Shown piece after piece: positions 1-7,771 of a stretch of DNA of 64,000 nucleotides. The notes under the pieces are model-generated. The model made no database searches and was not told the origin of the DNA. It saw only the letters and a program-made list of their open reading frames with translations. Position numbers and translations under genes: made by a program. The stretch lies in contig NZ_JAHUZF010000006.1 in NCBI RefSeq assembly GCF_019218295.1, positions 682,001-746,000 on the forward strand. Reading direction: 5' to 3'. Numbering within the stretch: position 1 is the stretch's first letter; each line of letters starts with the position of its first letter. This DNA comes from Maritimibacter sp. DP1N21-5 (lineage in GTDB: Bacteria; Pseudomonadota; Alphaproteobacteria; Rhodobacterales; Rhodobacteraceae).

Positions 1-350
1 TTCTGGCCTCCGTCGCGGATCTTCCGGATGCCGATGCGGCTGCAACGCTCACCGCCTGCGCCGCCGGGGCCGTCGCCCGTGGCATGGAGCATTGCCCAAG
101 CCCGCCCGAGCGTGTGCTCGTCTGCGGAGGAGGGCGCCGGAACCCGGCGCTCATGGCGGAACTCACGAAGCGCCTCGACCGGCCCGTCGTGCCGGTTGAA
201 ACGGTCGGCCTCGACGGTGACATGCTCGAAGCCCAGGCCTTTGCCTTCCTTGCCGTCCGCGTCGCGCGCGGCCTGCCGACCTCTTGCCCCGCGACAACCG
301 GCGTCGCGGCTAATGTGGGCGGCGGCATCCTCAGCCAACCGCGTCCCTAG
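1..350 (+). CDS. anmK: anhydro-N-acetylmuramic acid kinase, C-terminal part (5' truncated by window edge)
   Basis: About 115 C-terminal residues are visible, with the reading phase starting at base 3. AnmK phosphorylates 1,6-anhydro-MurNAc and hydrolyses its anhydro ring during cell-wall recycling in the cytoplasm. The visible part carries the glycine-rich VCGGGRRNP segment of the ASKHA kinase fold, then [14 protein letters not shown] and the PATTGV end that are typical of AnmK C-termini. The gene converges on rsmA, and two GC-rich hairpins lie between them. The identity rests on the C-terminal motifs only, because the N-terminal ATP-binding part is outside the window. Confidence 0.88.
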   Translation, partial: LASVADLPDADAAATLTACAAGAVARGMEHCPSPPERVLVCGGGRRNPALMAELTKRLDRPVVPVETVGLDGDMLEAQAFAFLAVRVARGLPTSCPATTGVAANVGGGILSQPRP

Positions 351-380
351 CTTCTCTGGTCCATAAGTATCCTGGGGGGT

Positions 381-400
381 TTGGGGGGCTAGCCCCCCAA
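381..400. terminator. perfect 20-bp palindrome, likely bidirectional terminator
   Basis: This is a perfect palindrome of TTGGGGGG, CTAG and CCCCCCAA, giving an 8-bp stem and a 4-base loop. It lies between the convergent ends of anmK and rsmA. There is no T-tract, so the terminator role is inferred from position and symmetry. Confidence 0.55.
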
Positions 401-409
401 CACGGTCGG

Positions 410-428
410 ATTTCGGCGCAGCCGAAAT
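410..428. terminator. second hairpin between anmK and rsmA
   Basis: ATTTCGGC and GCCGAAAT form an 8-bp perfect stem around a GCA loop. It follows the G/C palindrome by 9 bases and lies just before the rsmA stop codon. The two hairpins together probably end transcription from both sides. Confidence 0.5.
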
Positions 429-441
429 TCGAAGCCGGACC

Positions 442-1284
442 TCAGCGCGCCGCCACCAACCGCGCCAAGGCACAGAACGGTTCCAGACCGATTTCCTCGG
501 CCCGGGCCGTCGGCTTGATCCCGGCCTCTTCCAGAAGCCCCTCGACGTCACCGCCCAGCCCCTTCAACGACGCGCGCAGCATCTTGCGCCGTTGCTGAAA
601 TGCCATCGCCGTCACGCGCGACAGAACACCCGCATCCGCCGGGAACCGTGGCTCGGGCAGGGCGACGAGGTGCACCACCGCCGAATGCACCTTGGGTGGT
701 GGCGTGAAGGCCTCCGGCGGCAATTCCATCACGATCCGGGCGTCGGTGCGCCACTGCGACAGGATCGCCAGACGGCCGTAGGTCTTGGACCCCGGCGTGG
801 CCACGATCCGGTTCGCGACCTCGCGCTGGAACATGAGCGTGAGGCTCTCCCAGGCAGGGGGCCAGACCTTGGGCGTGAGCCATCGGGTCAGAAGCTCGGT
901 CCCCACGTTGTAGGGCAGGTTCGCCACGATCCGGATCGGTGGCGTGAGATGGGCCAGCGGGTCGATCTCGAGCGCGTCGGCGTTCACGACCTCGAGCCGG
1001 CCGGGGTAATGCGCGGCGATTTCTGCAAGTGCACCCATCGCGCGCGCGTCTTTCTCCACCGCGAGCACCTTGCGCGCCCCTTCCGCGAGCAGCCCGCGCG
1101 TGAGCCCGCCCGGCCCGGGGCCGACCTCCAGCACATCGCAGGCAGAGAGGTCTCCCGCCTGTCGCGCGATCTTGGCGGTCAGGTTCAGGTCGAGCAGGAA
1201 GTTCTGGCCGAGCGACTTCTTCGCGGTAAGCTCATGAGCCGCGATCACCTGCCTGAGCGGGGGCAGCCCGTCGAGCGCCGTCAT
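442..1284 (-). CDS. rsmA: 16S rRNA (adenine1518-N6/adenine1519-N6)-dimethyltransferase
   Basis: RsmA (KsgA) dimethylates two adjacent adenines in helix 45 of 16S rRNA during late 30S assembly, using S-adenosylmethionine. The 280-residue length is normal for the family. SLGQNFLLD lies at residues 24-32, the SAM-binding [12 protein letters not shown] at 51-62 and the catalytic motif IV NLPYN at 122-126. The C-terminus has the helical RNA-binding domain ([12 protein letters not shown]). The gene overlaps pdxA by 4 bases (ATGA), which indicates translational coupling. The order surA-pdxA-rsmA is the classic proteobacterial operon. Confidence 0.97.
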   Translation of the reverse strand: MTALDGLPPLRQVIAAHELTAKKSLGQNFLLDLNLTAKIARQAGDLSACDVLEVGPGPGGLTRGLLAEGARKVLAVEKDARAMGALAEIAAHYPGRLEVVNADALEIDPLAHLTPPIRIVANLPYNVGTELLTRWLTPKVWPPAWESLTLMFQREVANRIVATPGSKTYGRLAILSQWRTDARIVMELPPEAFTPPPKVHSAVVHLVALPEPRFPADAGVLSRVTAMAFQQRRKMLRASLKGLGGDVEGLLEEAGIKPTARAEEIGLEPFCALARLVAAR

Positions 1285-2246
1285 GACGCGGCCTTGGCGG
1301 ACATGTCGCGCGCCATGCGCAACGCGGCCATGAAGCTCGTCGGGTCGGCGCGTCCGGTGCCCGCGATGTCGAAGGCCGTGCCATGATCGGGCGATGTGCG
1401 CACGAAGGGCAGTCCGAGCGTCACGTTGACCCCGCCCGCGAAGTCGATGGTCTTGATCGGCACGAGGGCCTGGTCGTGATACATGCAGATCGCCACGTCA
1501 TAGCCTTCCCGCGCCTTCGCGTGGAACATGGTGTCGGCGGGCAATGGGCCGACGAGCGCAAGCCCTTCGGCGCGAAGATCGGCGATGAGCGGCGCGATCA
1601 TCTCGATCTCCTCGCGTCCCATCGCCCCGCCTTCGCCGGCATGCGGGTTGAGCCCGGCAATCGCGATGCGGGGATTGCGGAAGCCCTGTTCGCGAAGCGC
1701 CGCATGCGTGATCCTGATCGTCGTGGCGAGGCCCTGCCGCGTCAACGCCGATGGCACTTCGGCCAGCGGGATGTGGATCGTCGCGGGCACCACGCGAAGC
1801 TCGGGACAGGCCAGCATCATCACCACGTCGTCGACCCCGGCGAGATGGGCGAGATATTCGGTATGGCCCGGAAAGGTGAAGCCGGCGCCGTCCTTCAGCG
1901 CCTTCTTGTGGATCGGGGCCGTGACGAGCGCTGAAGCCGCGCCCGACAAAGCGAGGGTCACGCCTTCGCGGATCGCGTCGATCACATGCCGGGCATGGGG
2001 GGGCTGCGCCTCGCCCGGGGTGCGGGCCGGTCCGAAATCACGGTGAAAGACGGGCACGCCCGAGGACATCGCCGTTGCCGCCTCGTCCGGGTGGGCGATC
2101 CGGACGACGGGGCCGTCGATGTGGCGGGCGTCGCCGATGACGAAGAAATCGACCTCGCCGGCCAGCCGCTCCCATCCGCGGGAAATGATTTCGGGACCGA
2201 TGCCGGCAGGTTCACCGATCGACACGGCGATGGGTTTGACCGACAT
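1281..2246 (-). CDS. pdxA: 4-hydroxythreonine-4-phosphate dehydrogenase
   Basis: PdxA oxidises and decarboxylates 4-phosphohydroxy-L-threonine in the DXP-dependent pathway to pyridoxal 5'-phosphate. The protein has 321 residues, close to the usual length. The likely metal-binding histidines are H158 (ATIHIPL), H202 (LNPHAGEGG) and H257 (MYHDQALVP), which match the three ligand histidines known in the E. coli enzyme. [15 protein letters not shown] near the C-terminus is a family signature. The gene lies 6 bases downstream of surA and overlaps rsmA by 4 bases, so the three are probably one transcript. Confidence 0.97.
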   Translation of the reverse strand: MSVKPIAVSIGEPAGIGPEIISRGWERLAGEVDFFVIGDARHIDGPVVRIAHPDEAATAMSSGVPVFHRDFGPARTPGEAQPPHARHVIDAIREGVTLALSGAASALVTAPIHKKALKDGAGFTFPGHTEYLAHLAGVDDVVMMLACPELRVVPATIHIPLAEVPSALTRQGLATTIRITHAALREQGFRNPRIAIAGLNPHAGEGGAMGREEIEMIAPLIADLRAEGLALVGPLPADTMFHAKAREGYDVAICMYHDQALVPIKTIDFAGGVNVTLGLPFVRTSPDHGTAFDIAGTGRADPTSFMAALRMARDMSAKAAS

Positions 2247-2252
2247 CGGAGG

Positions 2253-3569
2253 TCAGAAATACTCGACCCGCGCCTGTGCACGCAGATCGGCCAGCAGGTC
2301 GTTGGCAAGCGCCCCCACACGCTGATTGCGCAGCGCGTCAGCGACCTGTGCACGGCTCACGCTGTCGGGCACCGCATTGCGACGGTTGCAGAGCATGAGA
2401 AACACAAGGGCGTTGCCGGAAGAGGTCGTGAGCGCGGTGGAAACCTCGCCGGGGTCGAGCTTGCTCAACTCGCCGCGATAGGCGGCGGGAACCGACCCTT
2501 CCGGCAATTCCTCGCGGACAAGTTGATCGGCAGGCAGGCCGCGGGCGATCGGGTAGAGGTCGTCGCAGATGTCGACCTCGGTCCGGATCCTCGCGGCTTC
2601 GGCCATGGTCGCCTCGGTGCGCCCGCCCGGAATGAGGAAAGCGGCGTATTCGAGCAGCGTGCCCACGTTCGTCGAGGTGATGGTTTCGCGGTCGCGCACA
2701 TAATAGACCGCCACGCCAAGCTCGGGGATCATGACCGGGCGCGAGGTATTGCCCTCGGTGGTGTTTCGCAGCGCGGATTGCGCTTCGGGGGGCAGGGCGA
2801 GGATATCCATCCAGTCGCGTTCGCCCTTCGCGAGCCGCGAGCCGACGACGGAAAAGCGTGTCGCGGCTTCGGCGAACTCGGCTGGGTCCGAGATCTGGGC
2901 GAGCCGTTCGGCGCGCAGCATGGAGGCTTTCTCGCTCTCGGGCGAGGAGGCCGGCAGGATGATCTCGGTCAGGAGGAGTTTCACACCTGGCTGGGGTTCG
3001 GCTTCGGCATAGGCGCGGTCGATCTCGCTCTCGGTGATCTGCTGGCCGGCCGACAGGAACCGGGTCCGGGCAACTTCGCGCCAGAGGATGCCGGCGCGGG
3101 TGAAATCGCGGAACGTCTCGAACGAGATGCCGGCCTGCGCGAGGAACTCGGTCATCTGCTCGATGTCCAGATTGCCGCGTGCCGCGAATTCGAGCATGCC
3201 CTCGGCGATCTGTTCTTCCGTGACGGCAACGCCAAGACGCTCGGCTTCGGCCAGTTGCAGCTTTTCATTGATCAACTGCTCGCGCGCCAGTTCGCGTACA
3301 TCGCCGGGCGCGCGCAGGAGGGTCAGGAAGGCCGTTCTCTGGCTCAGTTCGTAGGCGGTGATCATGTCGTCATTGACCTTGATCACCGGCGCGTACTGAC
3401 CCTGTGCGAAGAGGGGGGTGGACATGGTCGCGACGCCGCCCAGAAGGACAGTACCGACCACCAGACCATGGCGCAGGCCCCTGGAGAGAACTGAGAAAAG
3501 GCCAGCGCCTTTAGGTCCCCGGTTTGCCTCGTCCGTGCTCACCCGTCCGCTTTCGATTGGTTGGTTCAT
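2253..3569 (-). CDS. surA: periplasmic peptidylprolyl isomerase / outer-membrane protein chaperone SurA
   Basis: SurA escorts unfolded beta-barrel proteins across the periplasm and has parvulin-type prolyl isomerase activity. I chose the ATG at 3569, giving 438 residues, because it is followed by a basic stretch, a hydrophobic segment (GLVVGTVLLGGVATMSTPLFAQ) and a likely cleavage site near residue 56. The open frame extends 32 codons further upstream without a signal-like sequence. A SurA N-domain (DDMITAYELSQRTAFL) is followed by one parvulin-like domain (LKLLLTEIILPA onward) and a more degenerate second one. In relatives I would expect lptD directly upstream, but here the upstream neighbour is the divergent pepA. 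Confidence 0.9.
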   Translation of the reverse strand: MNQPIESGRVSTDEANRGPKGAGLFSVLSRGLRHGLVVGTVLLGGVATMSTPLFAQGQYAPVIKVNDDMITAYELSQRTAFLTLLRAPGDVRELAREQLINEKLQLAEAERLGVAVTEEQIAEGMLEFAARGNLDIEQMTEFLAQAGISFETFRDFTRAGILWREVARTRFLSAGQQITESEIDRAYAEAEPQPGVKLLLTEIILPASSPESEKASMLRAERLAQISDPAEFAEAATRFSVVGSRLAKGERDWMDILALPPEAQSALRNTTEGNTSRPVMIPELGVAVYYVRDRETITSTNVGTLLEYAAFLIPGGRTEATMAEAARIRTEVDICDDLYPIARGLPADQLVREELPEGSVPAAYRGELSKLDPGEVSTALTTSSGNALVFLMLCNRRNAVPDSVSRAQVADALRNQRVGALANDLLADLRAQARVEYF

Positions 3570-3949
3570 GCCGCCCACCGTACTTACGATCTGTTCGTCG
3601 ATCCGTTTCGGAAGGCAGAAGCCTCCCCCCATTGGCGGGCACATTAATCGGGATTTCAGGGTCATGCGAGGGGGAATCTTGATGGTTTTTCGGCTTTTGG
3701 CTCAACGTCGCGCACGATCCGGTGTTGTCGGGGCCGATTTCCACCACATCTGGCACGGTTTTTGCGTACCATGGTGAACTGGCGCCGATGACGCGGGCCC
3801 GGTGCGAGTCGCAGGGTCTTTGGATGAGCGTCTTTCCGGCTTCCTCGGGCCGAGTGGTTGCGGCCAACTTTGCAAGGTGGTTACCTGTCGACGAAACGCA
3901 CCCTGCCGTGCCAATGCATTCGGCCCGCAGGCGTATTACAGGAGCCTTC
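3570..3949. other. 380-bp divergent intergenic region between surA and pepA; no gene
   Basis: This region holds the start-proximal regulatory sequence of both surA and pepA. Open frames here are only in-frame extensions of the two genes and show no recognisable protein. It contains a near-consensus sigma-54 promoter (3751-3766) pointing toward pepA. No trace of lptD, lptG or lptF, which I expect at this position in related genomes, can be seen. Confidence 0.7.
3751..3766 (+). promoter_or_regulatory. candidate sigma-54 (-24/-12) promoter
   Basis: TGGCACG, four bases (GTTT) and TTGC match the RpoN consensus TGGCACG-N4-TTGCW at every fixed position, and only the last base (G instead of A/T) differs. 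The site points toward pepA and lies about 185 bases before its start codon. A matching activator site was not identified, so function is unproven. Confidence 0.45.
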
Positions 3950-5425
3950 ATGACCGACGTGATCAGACCCGCCTTCACCGAACTCGACCTCGAGGCAATC
4001 GGGGGCCTCAAGGGACGTGTCGTCGTCCTGTCCGAAGGCGGCACGAAGATGGACAAGGGCGCGCGCCGGGTGAACCGCCTCATGCGGGGGGCACTTGCCC
4101 GCTGCGTGGAAAGCGAGGCCTTCGACAAGCTGAAGCCGGGCCAGTCCACGACGCTGTCCTATCCGGGCGGGATGGACGCGAAATCGGTCGAGGTGATCAA
4201 GATTGCGCCGAAGATGACGCCGGAGATTGCCCGCAAGGTGGGCGGTACGATCGGCAAGGTCCTGACCGGGGAAGAGGTCACGCTGCTGGGCGGTTCGGAG
4301 CGTCTCCTGGATCAGGTCGCGCTTGCCGCGACCCTGCGCGCCTATGCCTTCAACGCGCACAAGACCGGAGAGGCGGCCGAAGTGAAGCCCGCGTCGCTGA
4401 CCGTCATGGTCAATTCGACAGACGCCTATGCCGCCTCGGTCGACGGGATCGTCGCTGTGGCAGAAGGCGTCTTCCTGACGCGCGATCTGGTCAACGAACC
4501 CGCGAACATCCTGACCACGACCGAATTCGCCGACCGCGCCAAGGCGCTGGAAGAGCTGGGCGTGAAGGTCGAGGTTCTGGAGGAAGCTGATCTCGAGAAG
4601 CTCGGCATGCGCGCGTTGCTCGGCGTGGGGCAGGGGTCTGAAAGCCCCTCGAAGGTGGTCGTGATGCAATGGAACGGTGGCGAGGCTGGGACCAAGCCCC
4701 TTGCTCTGGTCGGCAAGGGCGTCGTCTTCGACACCGGCGGGATCAGCATCAAGCCGGCCGGCGGGATGGAAGACATGACCATGGATATGGGCGGCGCGGG
4801 CGTCGTCACCGGGGTCATGAAGCTGCTCGCCAGTCGAAAGGCCAAGGCCAATGTCGTGGGACTCATCGGTCTGGTCGAGAACATGCCCGACGGCAAGGCA
4901 CAGCGACCGGGCGATATCGTGACCACCATGAAGGGCGACAAGGTCGAGGTGATCAACACGGATGCCGAGGGACGCATGGTCCTGTGCGATGTGCTCTGGT
5001 ATGCGCAGGAGCGGTTCGAGCCCGTGGGGATCGTCGACCTCGCCACGCTGACCGGGGCCTGCATCATCGCGCTGGGTCACGAGAATGCCGGGGTCTTTTC
5101 CAACGATGACGACTTCTGCAAGACCTTCCTGAAGGCCGCCGAAACCGAAGAAGAAGGCGCCTGGCGGCTTCCGCTTGGGGCAGGTTACGACAAGGCGCTC
5201 GAGAGCACCAAGGCCGACTTCAAGCATGTCGGCGGGCGTCCTGCGGGGGCGACGACGGCGGCGCAGTTCCTGCAACGCTTCATCAAGGACGGCACCCCCT
5301 GGATCCACCTCGATATTGCCGGTGTCGCCGATCTGAAGACGGCCACCACGCTTGCGCCCAAGGGGGCAACGGGCTGGGGCGTGCGGGCGCTCAACCGCAT
5401 GATCGCGGACACCTACGAGGGATAG
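3950..5425 (+). CDS. pepA: leucyl aminopeptidase (M17 family)
   Basis: This cytoplasmic dinuclear-metal aminopeptidase removes N-terminal residues from peptides. The ATG at 3950 is chosen because AGGAG lies 5 bases ahead of it, although the frame is open further upstream. The protein has 491 residues. Metal ligands can be assigned as K256 and D261 (GKGVVFDTGG), D279 (MDMGGA), and D338 and E340 (NTDAEGR), with R342 as the catalytic arginine and K268 nearby, all in the E. coli PepA pattern. holC follows after 6 bases, a pairing common in proteobacteria. Confidence 0.96.
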   Translation: MTDVIRPAFTELDLEAIGGLKGRVVVLSEGGTKMDKGARRVNRLMRGALARCVESEAFDKLKPGQSTTLSYPGGMDAKSVEVIKIAPKMTPEIARKVGGTIGKVLTGEEVTLLGGSERLLDQVALAATLRAYAFNAHKTGEAAEVKPASLTVMVNSTDAYAASVDGIVAVAEGVFLTRDLVNEPANILTTTEFADRAKALEELGVKVEVLEEADLEKLGMRALLGVGQGSESPSKVVVMQWNGGEAGTKPLALVGKGVVFDTGGISIKPAGGMEDMTMDMGGAGVVTGVMKLLASRKAKANVVGLIGLVENMPDGKAQRPGDIVTTMKGDKVEVINTDAEGRMVLCDVLWYAQERFEPVGIVDLATLTGACIIALGHENAGVFSNDDDFCKTFLKAAETEEEGAWRLPLGAGYDKALESTKADFKHVGGRPAGATTAAQFLQRFIKDGTPWIHLDIAGVADLKTATTLAPKGATGWGVRALNRMIADTYEG

Positions 5426-5431
5426 GCGCAG

Positions 5432-5893
5432 GTGGGCGAGGCATACTTCTACCACCTGACCGCGACGCCGATCGAAGCGACCTTGCCAACGCTCCTGTCC
5501 CGCGCGCTTGGCGCGGGCTGGCGCGTGGTGGTGCGCGGAACCGATGAGGGCCGGCTGCGCTGGCTCGACGACCGGCTTTGGGAGGGTGAGGGGTTCTTGC
5601 CGCACGGGACCTCGTCAGCCCCCCACGCCGCGGATCAGCCGGTGCTTCTGACGACGGAGGAGGTCGCGGTTGCCCCGAACGGCGCGCGTTGCCTCGTCAG
5701 CATCGACGGCGCCGACCTTGCCGCGTCCGACATCACCGCGTCCGAGCGGGCGATGATCCTCTTCGACGGCAACGACGACAGGGCCACCGAGCGTGCCCGC
5801 GAACAGTGGCGCAGTCTCACCGGGGCCGGGGTCAAGGCGAAATACTGGTCGCAGGAGACGGGCGCCTGGGCCCTGAAAGCGGAGAGTAAGTGA
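5432..5893 (+). CDS. holC: DNA polymerase III subunit chi
   Basis: HolC links the clamp loader to single-stranded DNA-binding protein in the replisome. The 153-residue product starts with GTG at 5432 and opens with AYFYHLTATPIEATLP, followed by RALGAGWRVVVRG and LWEGEGFLPHG, all characteristic of chi. The start lies 6 bases after the pepA stop codon, so the two genes are probably cotranscribed. The ribosome binding site is weak, consistent with translation carried over from pepA. Confidence 0.92.
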   Translation: MGEAYFYHLTATPIEATLPTLLSRALGAGWRVVVRGTDEGRLRWLDDRLWEGEGFLPHGTSSAPHAADQPVLLTTEEVAVAPNGARCLVSIDGADLAASDITASERAMILFDGNDDRATERAREQWRSLTGAGVKAKYWSQETGAWALKAESK

Positions 5894-5940
5894 ACTGAAC
5901 CATTGGGCGTGTCCTGCGTTGGTCCCTGGGAGGACAGACG

Positions 5941-6714
5941 ATGCCCAAAGACAGTTCACAGGGAAATTCCAGCCAGAAATCAGTGCTCTACCGCATGGTG
6001 ATGCCTGAACATGTTTGCCCCTTCGGGCTCAAGTCCAAGGACCTGCTCGAGCGGAACGGCTACGAGGTCGAGGACCACTGGCTCGAAACCCGGGAGGAAA
6101 CCGATGCCTTCATGGCGCGTCACGGGGTCGAGACGACGCCGCAGACCTGGGTCGGGGACGAGCGCATCGGCGGCTACGACGATCTCAGGGTGTTCTTCGA
6201 TCTGGACCCGCCCGAAGACGAACGCTCCGATACCTCCTACACGCCCGTCCTCGCGATCTTCGCGGTCGCTGCCTTGCTCGCGCTTGGCCTGTCGTGGGCG
6301 AGCTTTGGAATGCTCTTCACGCTGCGCACGACGGAGTGGTTCGTGTCCCTGAGCATGACGCTTCTCGCGCTGCAGAAGCTGCAGGACGTAGAGAGTTTCT
6401 CGACGATGTTCCTGAACTACGACCTGCTTGCCCGTCGCTGGGTGCGCTATGGCTATATCTATCCGTTCCTCGAAGCCGGCGCCGGGATCCTGATGACCGC
6501 CGGCGCGCTTCTCTGGCTGGCCGCGCCGGTGTCGCTCGTGATCGGTGCGATCGGGGCGGTGAGCGTGTTCAAGGCCGTCTATATCGACAAACGCGAATTG
6601 AAATGCGCCTGCGCGGGCGGCAATTCCTCGGTCCCGCTGGGGTTCGTTTCGCTGACCGAAAGCCTCGCCATGTTCGGCATGGGGGTCTGGATGCTCGTGA
6701 AACCCTTCCTGTAA
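5941..6714 (+). CDS. glutaredoxin domain fused to a MauE/DoxX-type membrane domain
   Basis: The 257-residue protein has two parts. Residues 1 to about 90 form a glutaredoxin-like domain with C26-P-F-G at the redox position, so only one active-site cysteine is present, and with the TTPQTWVGDERIGGYDDL segment of glutaredoxins. From about residue 100 on there are four predicted membrane spans resembling the MauE redox-associated membrane family, with a second cysteine pair (C222 and C224, KCACAGG) before the last span. The start has a good ribosome binding site (GGGAGGAC). The role is probably thiol transfer across the inner membrane; substrate unknown. Confidence 0.8.
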   Translation: MPKDSSQGNSSQKSVLYRMVMPEHVCPFGLKSKDLLERNGYEVEDHWLETREETDAFMARHGVETTPQTWVGDERIGGYDDLRVFFDLDPPEDERSDTSYTPVLAIFAVAALLALGLSWASFGMLFTLRTTEWFVSLSMTLLALQKLQDVESFSTMFLNYDLLARRWVRYGYIYPFLEAGAGILMTAGALLWLAAPVSLVIGAIGAVSVFKAVYIDKRELKCACAGGNSSVPLGFVSLTESLAMFGMGVWMLVKPFL

Positions 6715-6736
6715 CCGCGTGGATGCCGCTCCCGCG

Positions 6737-7771
6737 TCATCTGAGCGTGAAGAGCAGGGCGATGCCGCCAAGATAGACCACCGCCACGGCAATAGAATCG
6801 TAGCCCACGCCTGCCACCGCCGGGTCGCGCCGCTCCAATAGTCCGACCACGTAGATCGCCGTCACGAGGATGCCCAGCACCGCCGCGAGGATCGAGAAAT
6901 TGCCCATCTCGTTCAGCACGGCGGGTCCGGCATAGGCAAGGTCGACCACGAGGATCAGCGCGATGTCGAAGAGGTTGGTGCCAAGGATGTCCGACACGGC
7001 CATCACGTAACGCTTGAGCCGGATCGCCGCCACCACGGTGGACACTTCGGGGAGCGAGGTGGCCACCGCAACGAAGACCGCGCCGAAGAAGCTTTGGCCC
7101 AGCCCGGTGCTTTCGGCCAGCGTTTCGGCGGTCGAGGAGAGCACCCAGCCCGCCACGAAGATCGCGGCAGCCACGGCTACCGTGCGCAGGATGAGGCCGC
7201 GCGTGGTGAATCGCGGTGTTTCCACGTCGGGCAGCTCTTCCGAAGGCGGCTCGCCGACCACTTCCCAGTTGAGGCGGCTCTCGGCCTTTGACAACAACCG
7301 GAGCGCCACGAGGAAGACTGCGAAGATCGCCCAGCTCCACAGGCCCGCACCCAGCACCGCCCGATCGCCCACGGCGATCGCTGCGACCACCAGCGCCATC
7401 AACACGACGCCCATCGTGCCCTGGAGCAGCACCACCGGGTCCGGGACCGCGCGGGTGAGCGCACCACGTCGAAAGACCGCGTCGGCCAGCGGCAGGATCG
7501 CCACCTGCATGGTGAAGCCACCCAGCAGGTTGTTGACGGCCAGAGGCCCGTTGCCTGCCAGCGCCGCGCTGCCCGCCACGGCGATCTCGGGCAGGGAGGT
7601 GACACCGCCAAGCAGCAGCACGCCGATGGTGGCCTGGCCAATTCCGGTCTTGCGGGCGATGGCATCGGCAAGCCGCGACAGCCGGGTGCCAGAAATCCAC
7701 ACGACCACGGCGGCGCCCAGGAAAAGGGCCGCGTTGGCCGCAATCGGCAGGTCTTCGATCCATCCGCTCAT
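6737..7771 (-). CDS. sodium:calcium antiporter (CaCA superfamily)
   Basis: The 344-residue inner-membrane protein has the two inverted alpha-repeats of Ca2+/cation antiporters: TGIGQATIGVLLLGGVTSLPE around residues 42-62 and TGLGQSFFGAVFVAVATSLPE around 222-242. E62 and E242 are the expected ion-binding acidic residues. About ten membrane spans are predicted, with a hydrophilic loop near 165-190. I chose the ATG at 7771, because it overlaps the stop codon of the upstream SDR-VKOR fusion gene by 4 bases (ATGA). That coupling suggests the two proteins are made together. The ion specificity cannot be read from the sequence. Confidence 0.85.
   Translation of the reverse strand: MSGWIEDLPIAANAALFLGAAVVVWISGTRLSRLADAIARKTGIGQATIGVLLLGGVTSLPEIAVAGSAALAGNGPLAVNNLLGGFTMQVAILPLADAVFRRGALTRAVPDPVVLLQGTMGVVLMALVVAAIAVGDRAVLGAGLWSWAIFAVFLVALRLLSKAESRLNWEVVGEPPSEELPDVETPRFTTRGLILRTVAVAAAIFVAGWVLSSTAETLAESTGLGQSFFGAVFVAVATSLPEVSTVVAAIRLKRYVMAVSDILGTNLFDIALILVVDLAYAGPAVLNEMGNFSILAAVLGILVTAIYVVGLLERRDPAVAGVGYDSIAVAVVYLGGIALLFTLR

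Noticed and set aside
3641..3657. CtrA-like site (TTAA-N7-TTCAG) upstream of surA
   Set aside because: The right half-site differs from TTAAC in two positions, so the match is not better than chance.
3722..3949. Upstream in-frame extension of pepA (76 extra residues)
   Set aside because: The extension shows no protein family features and the strong AGGAG ahead of the ATG at 3950 fits the normal PepA length.
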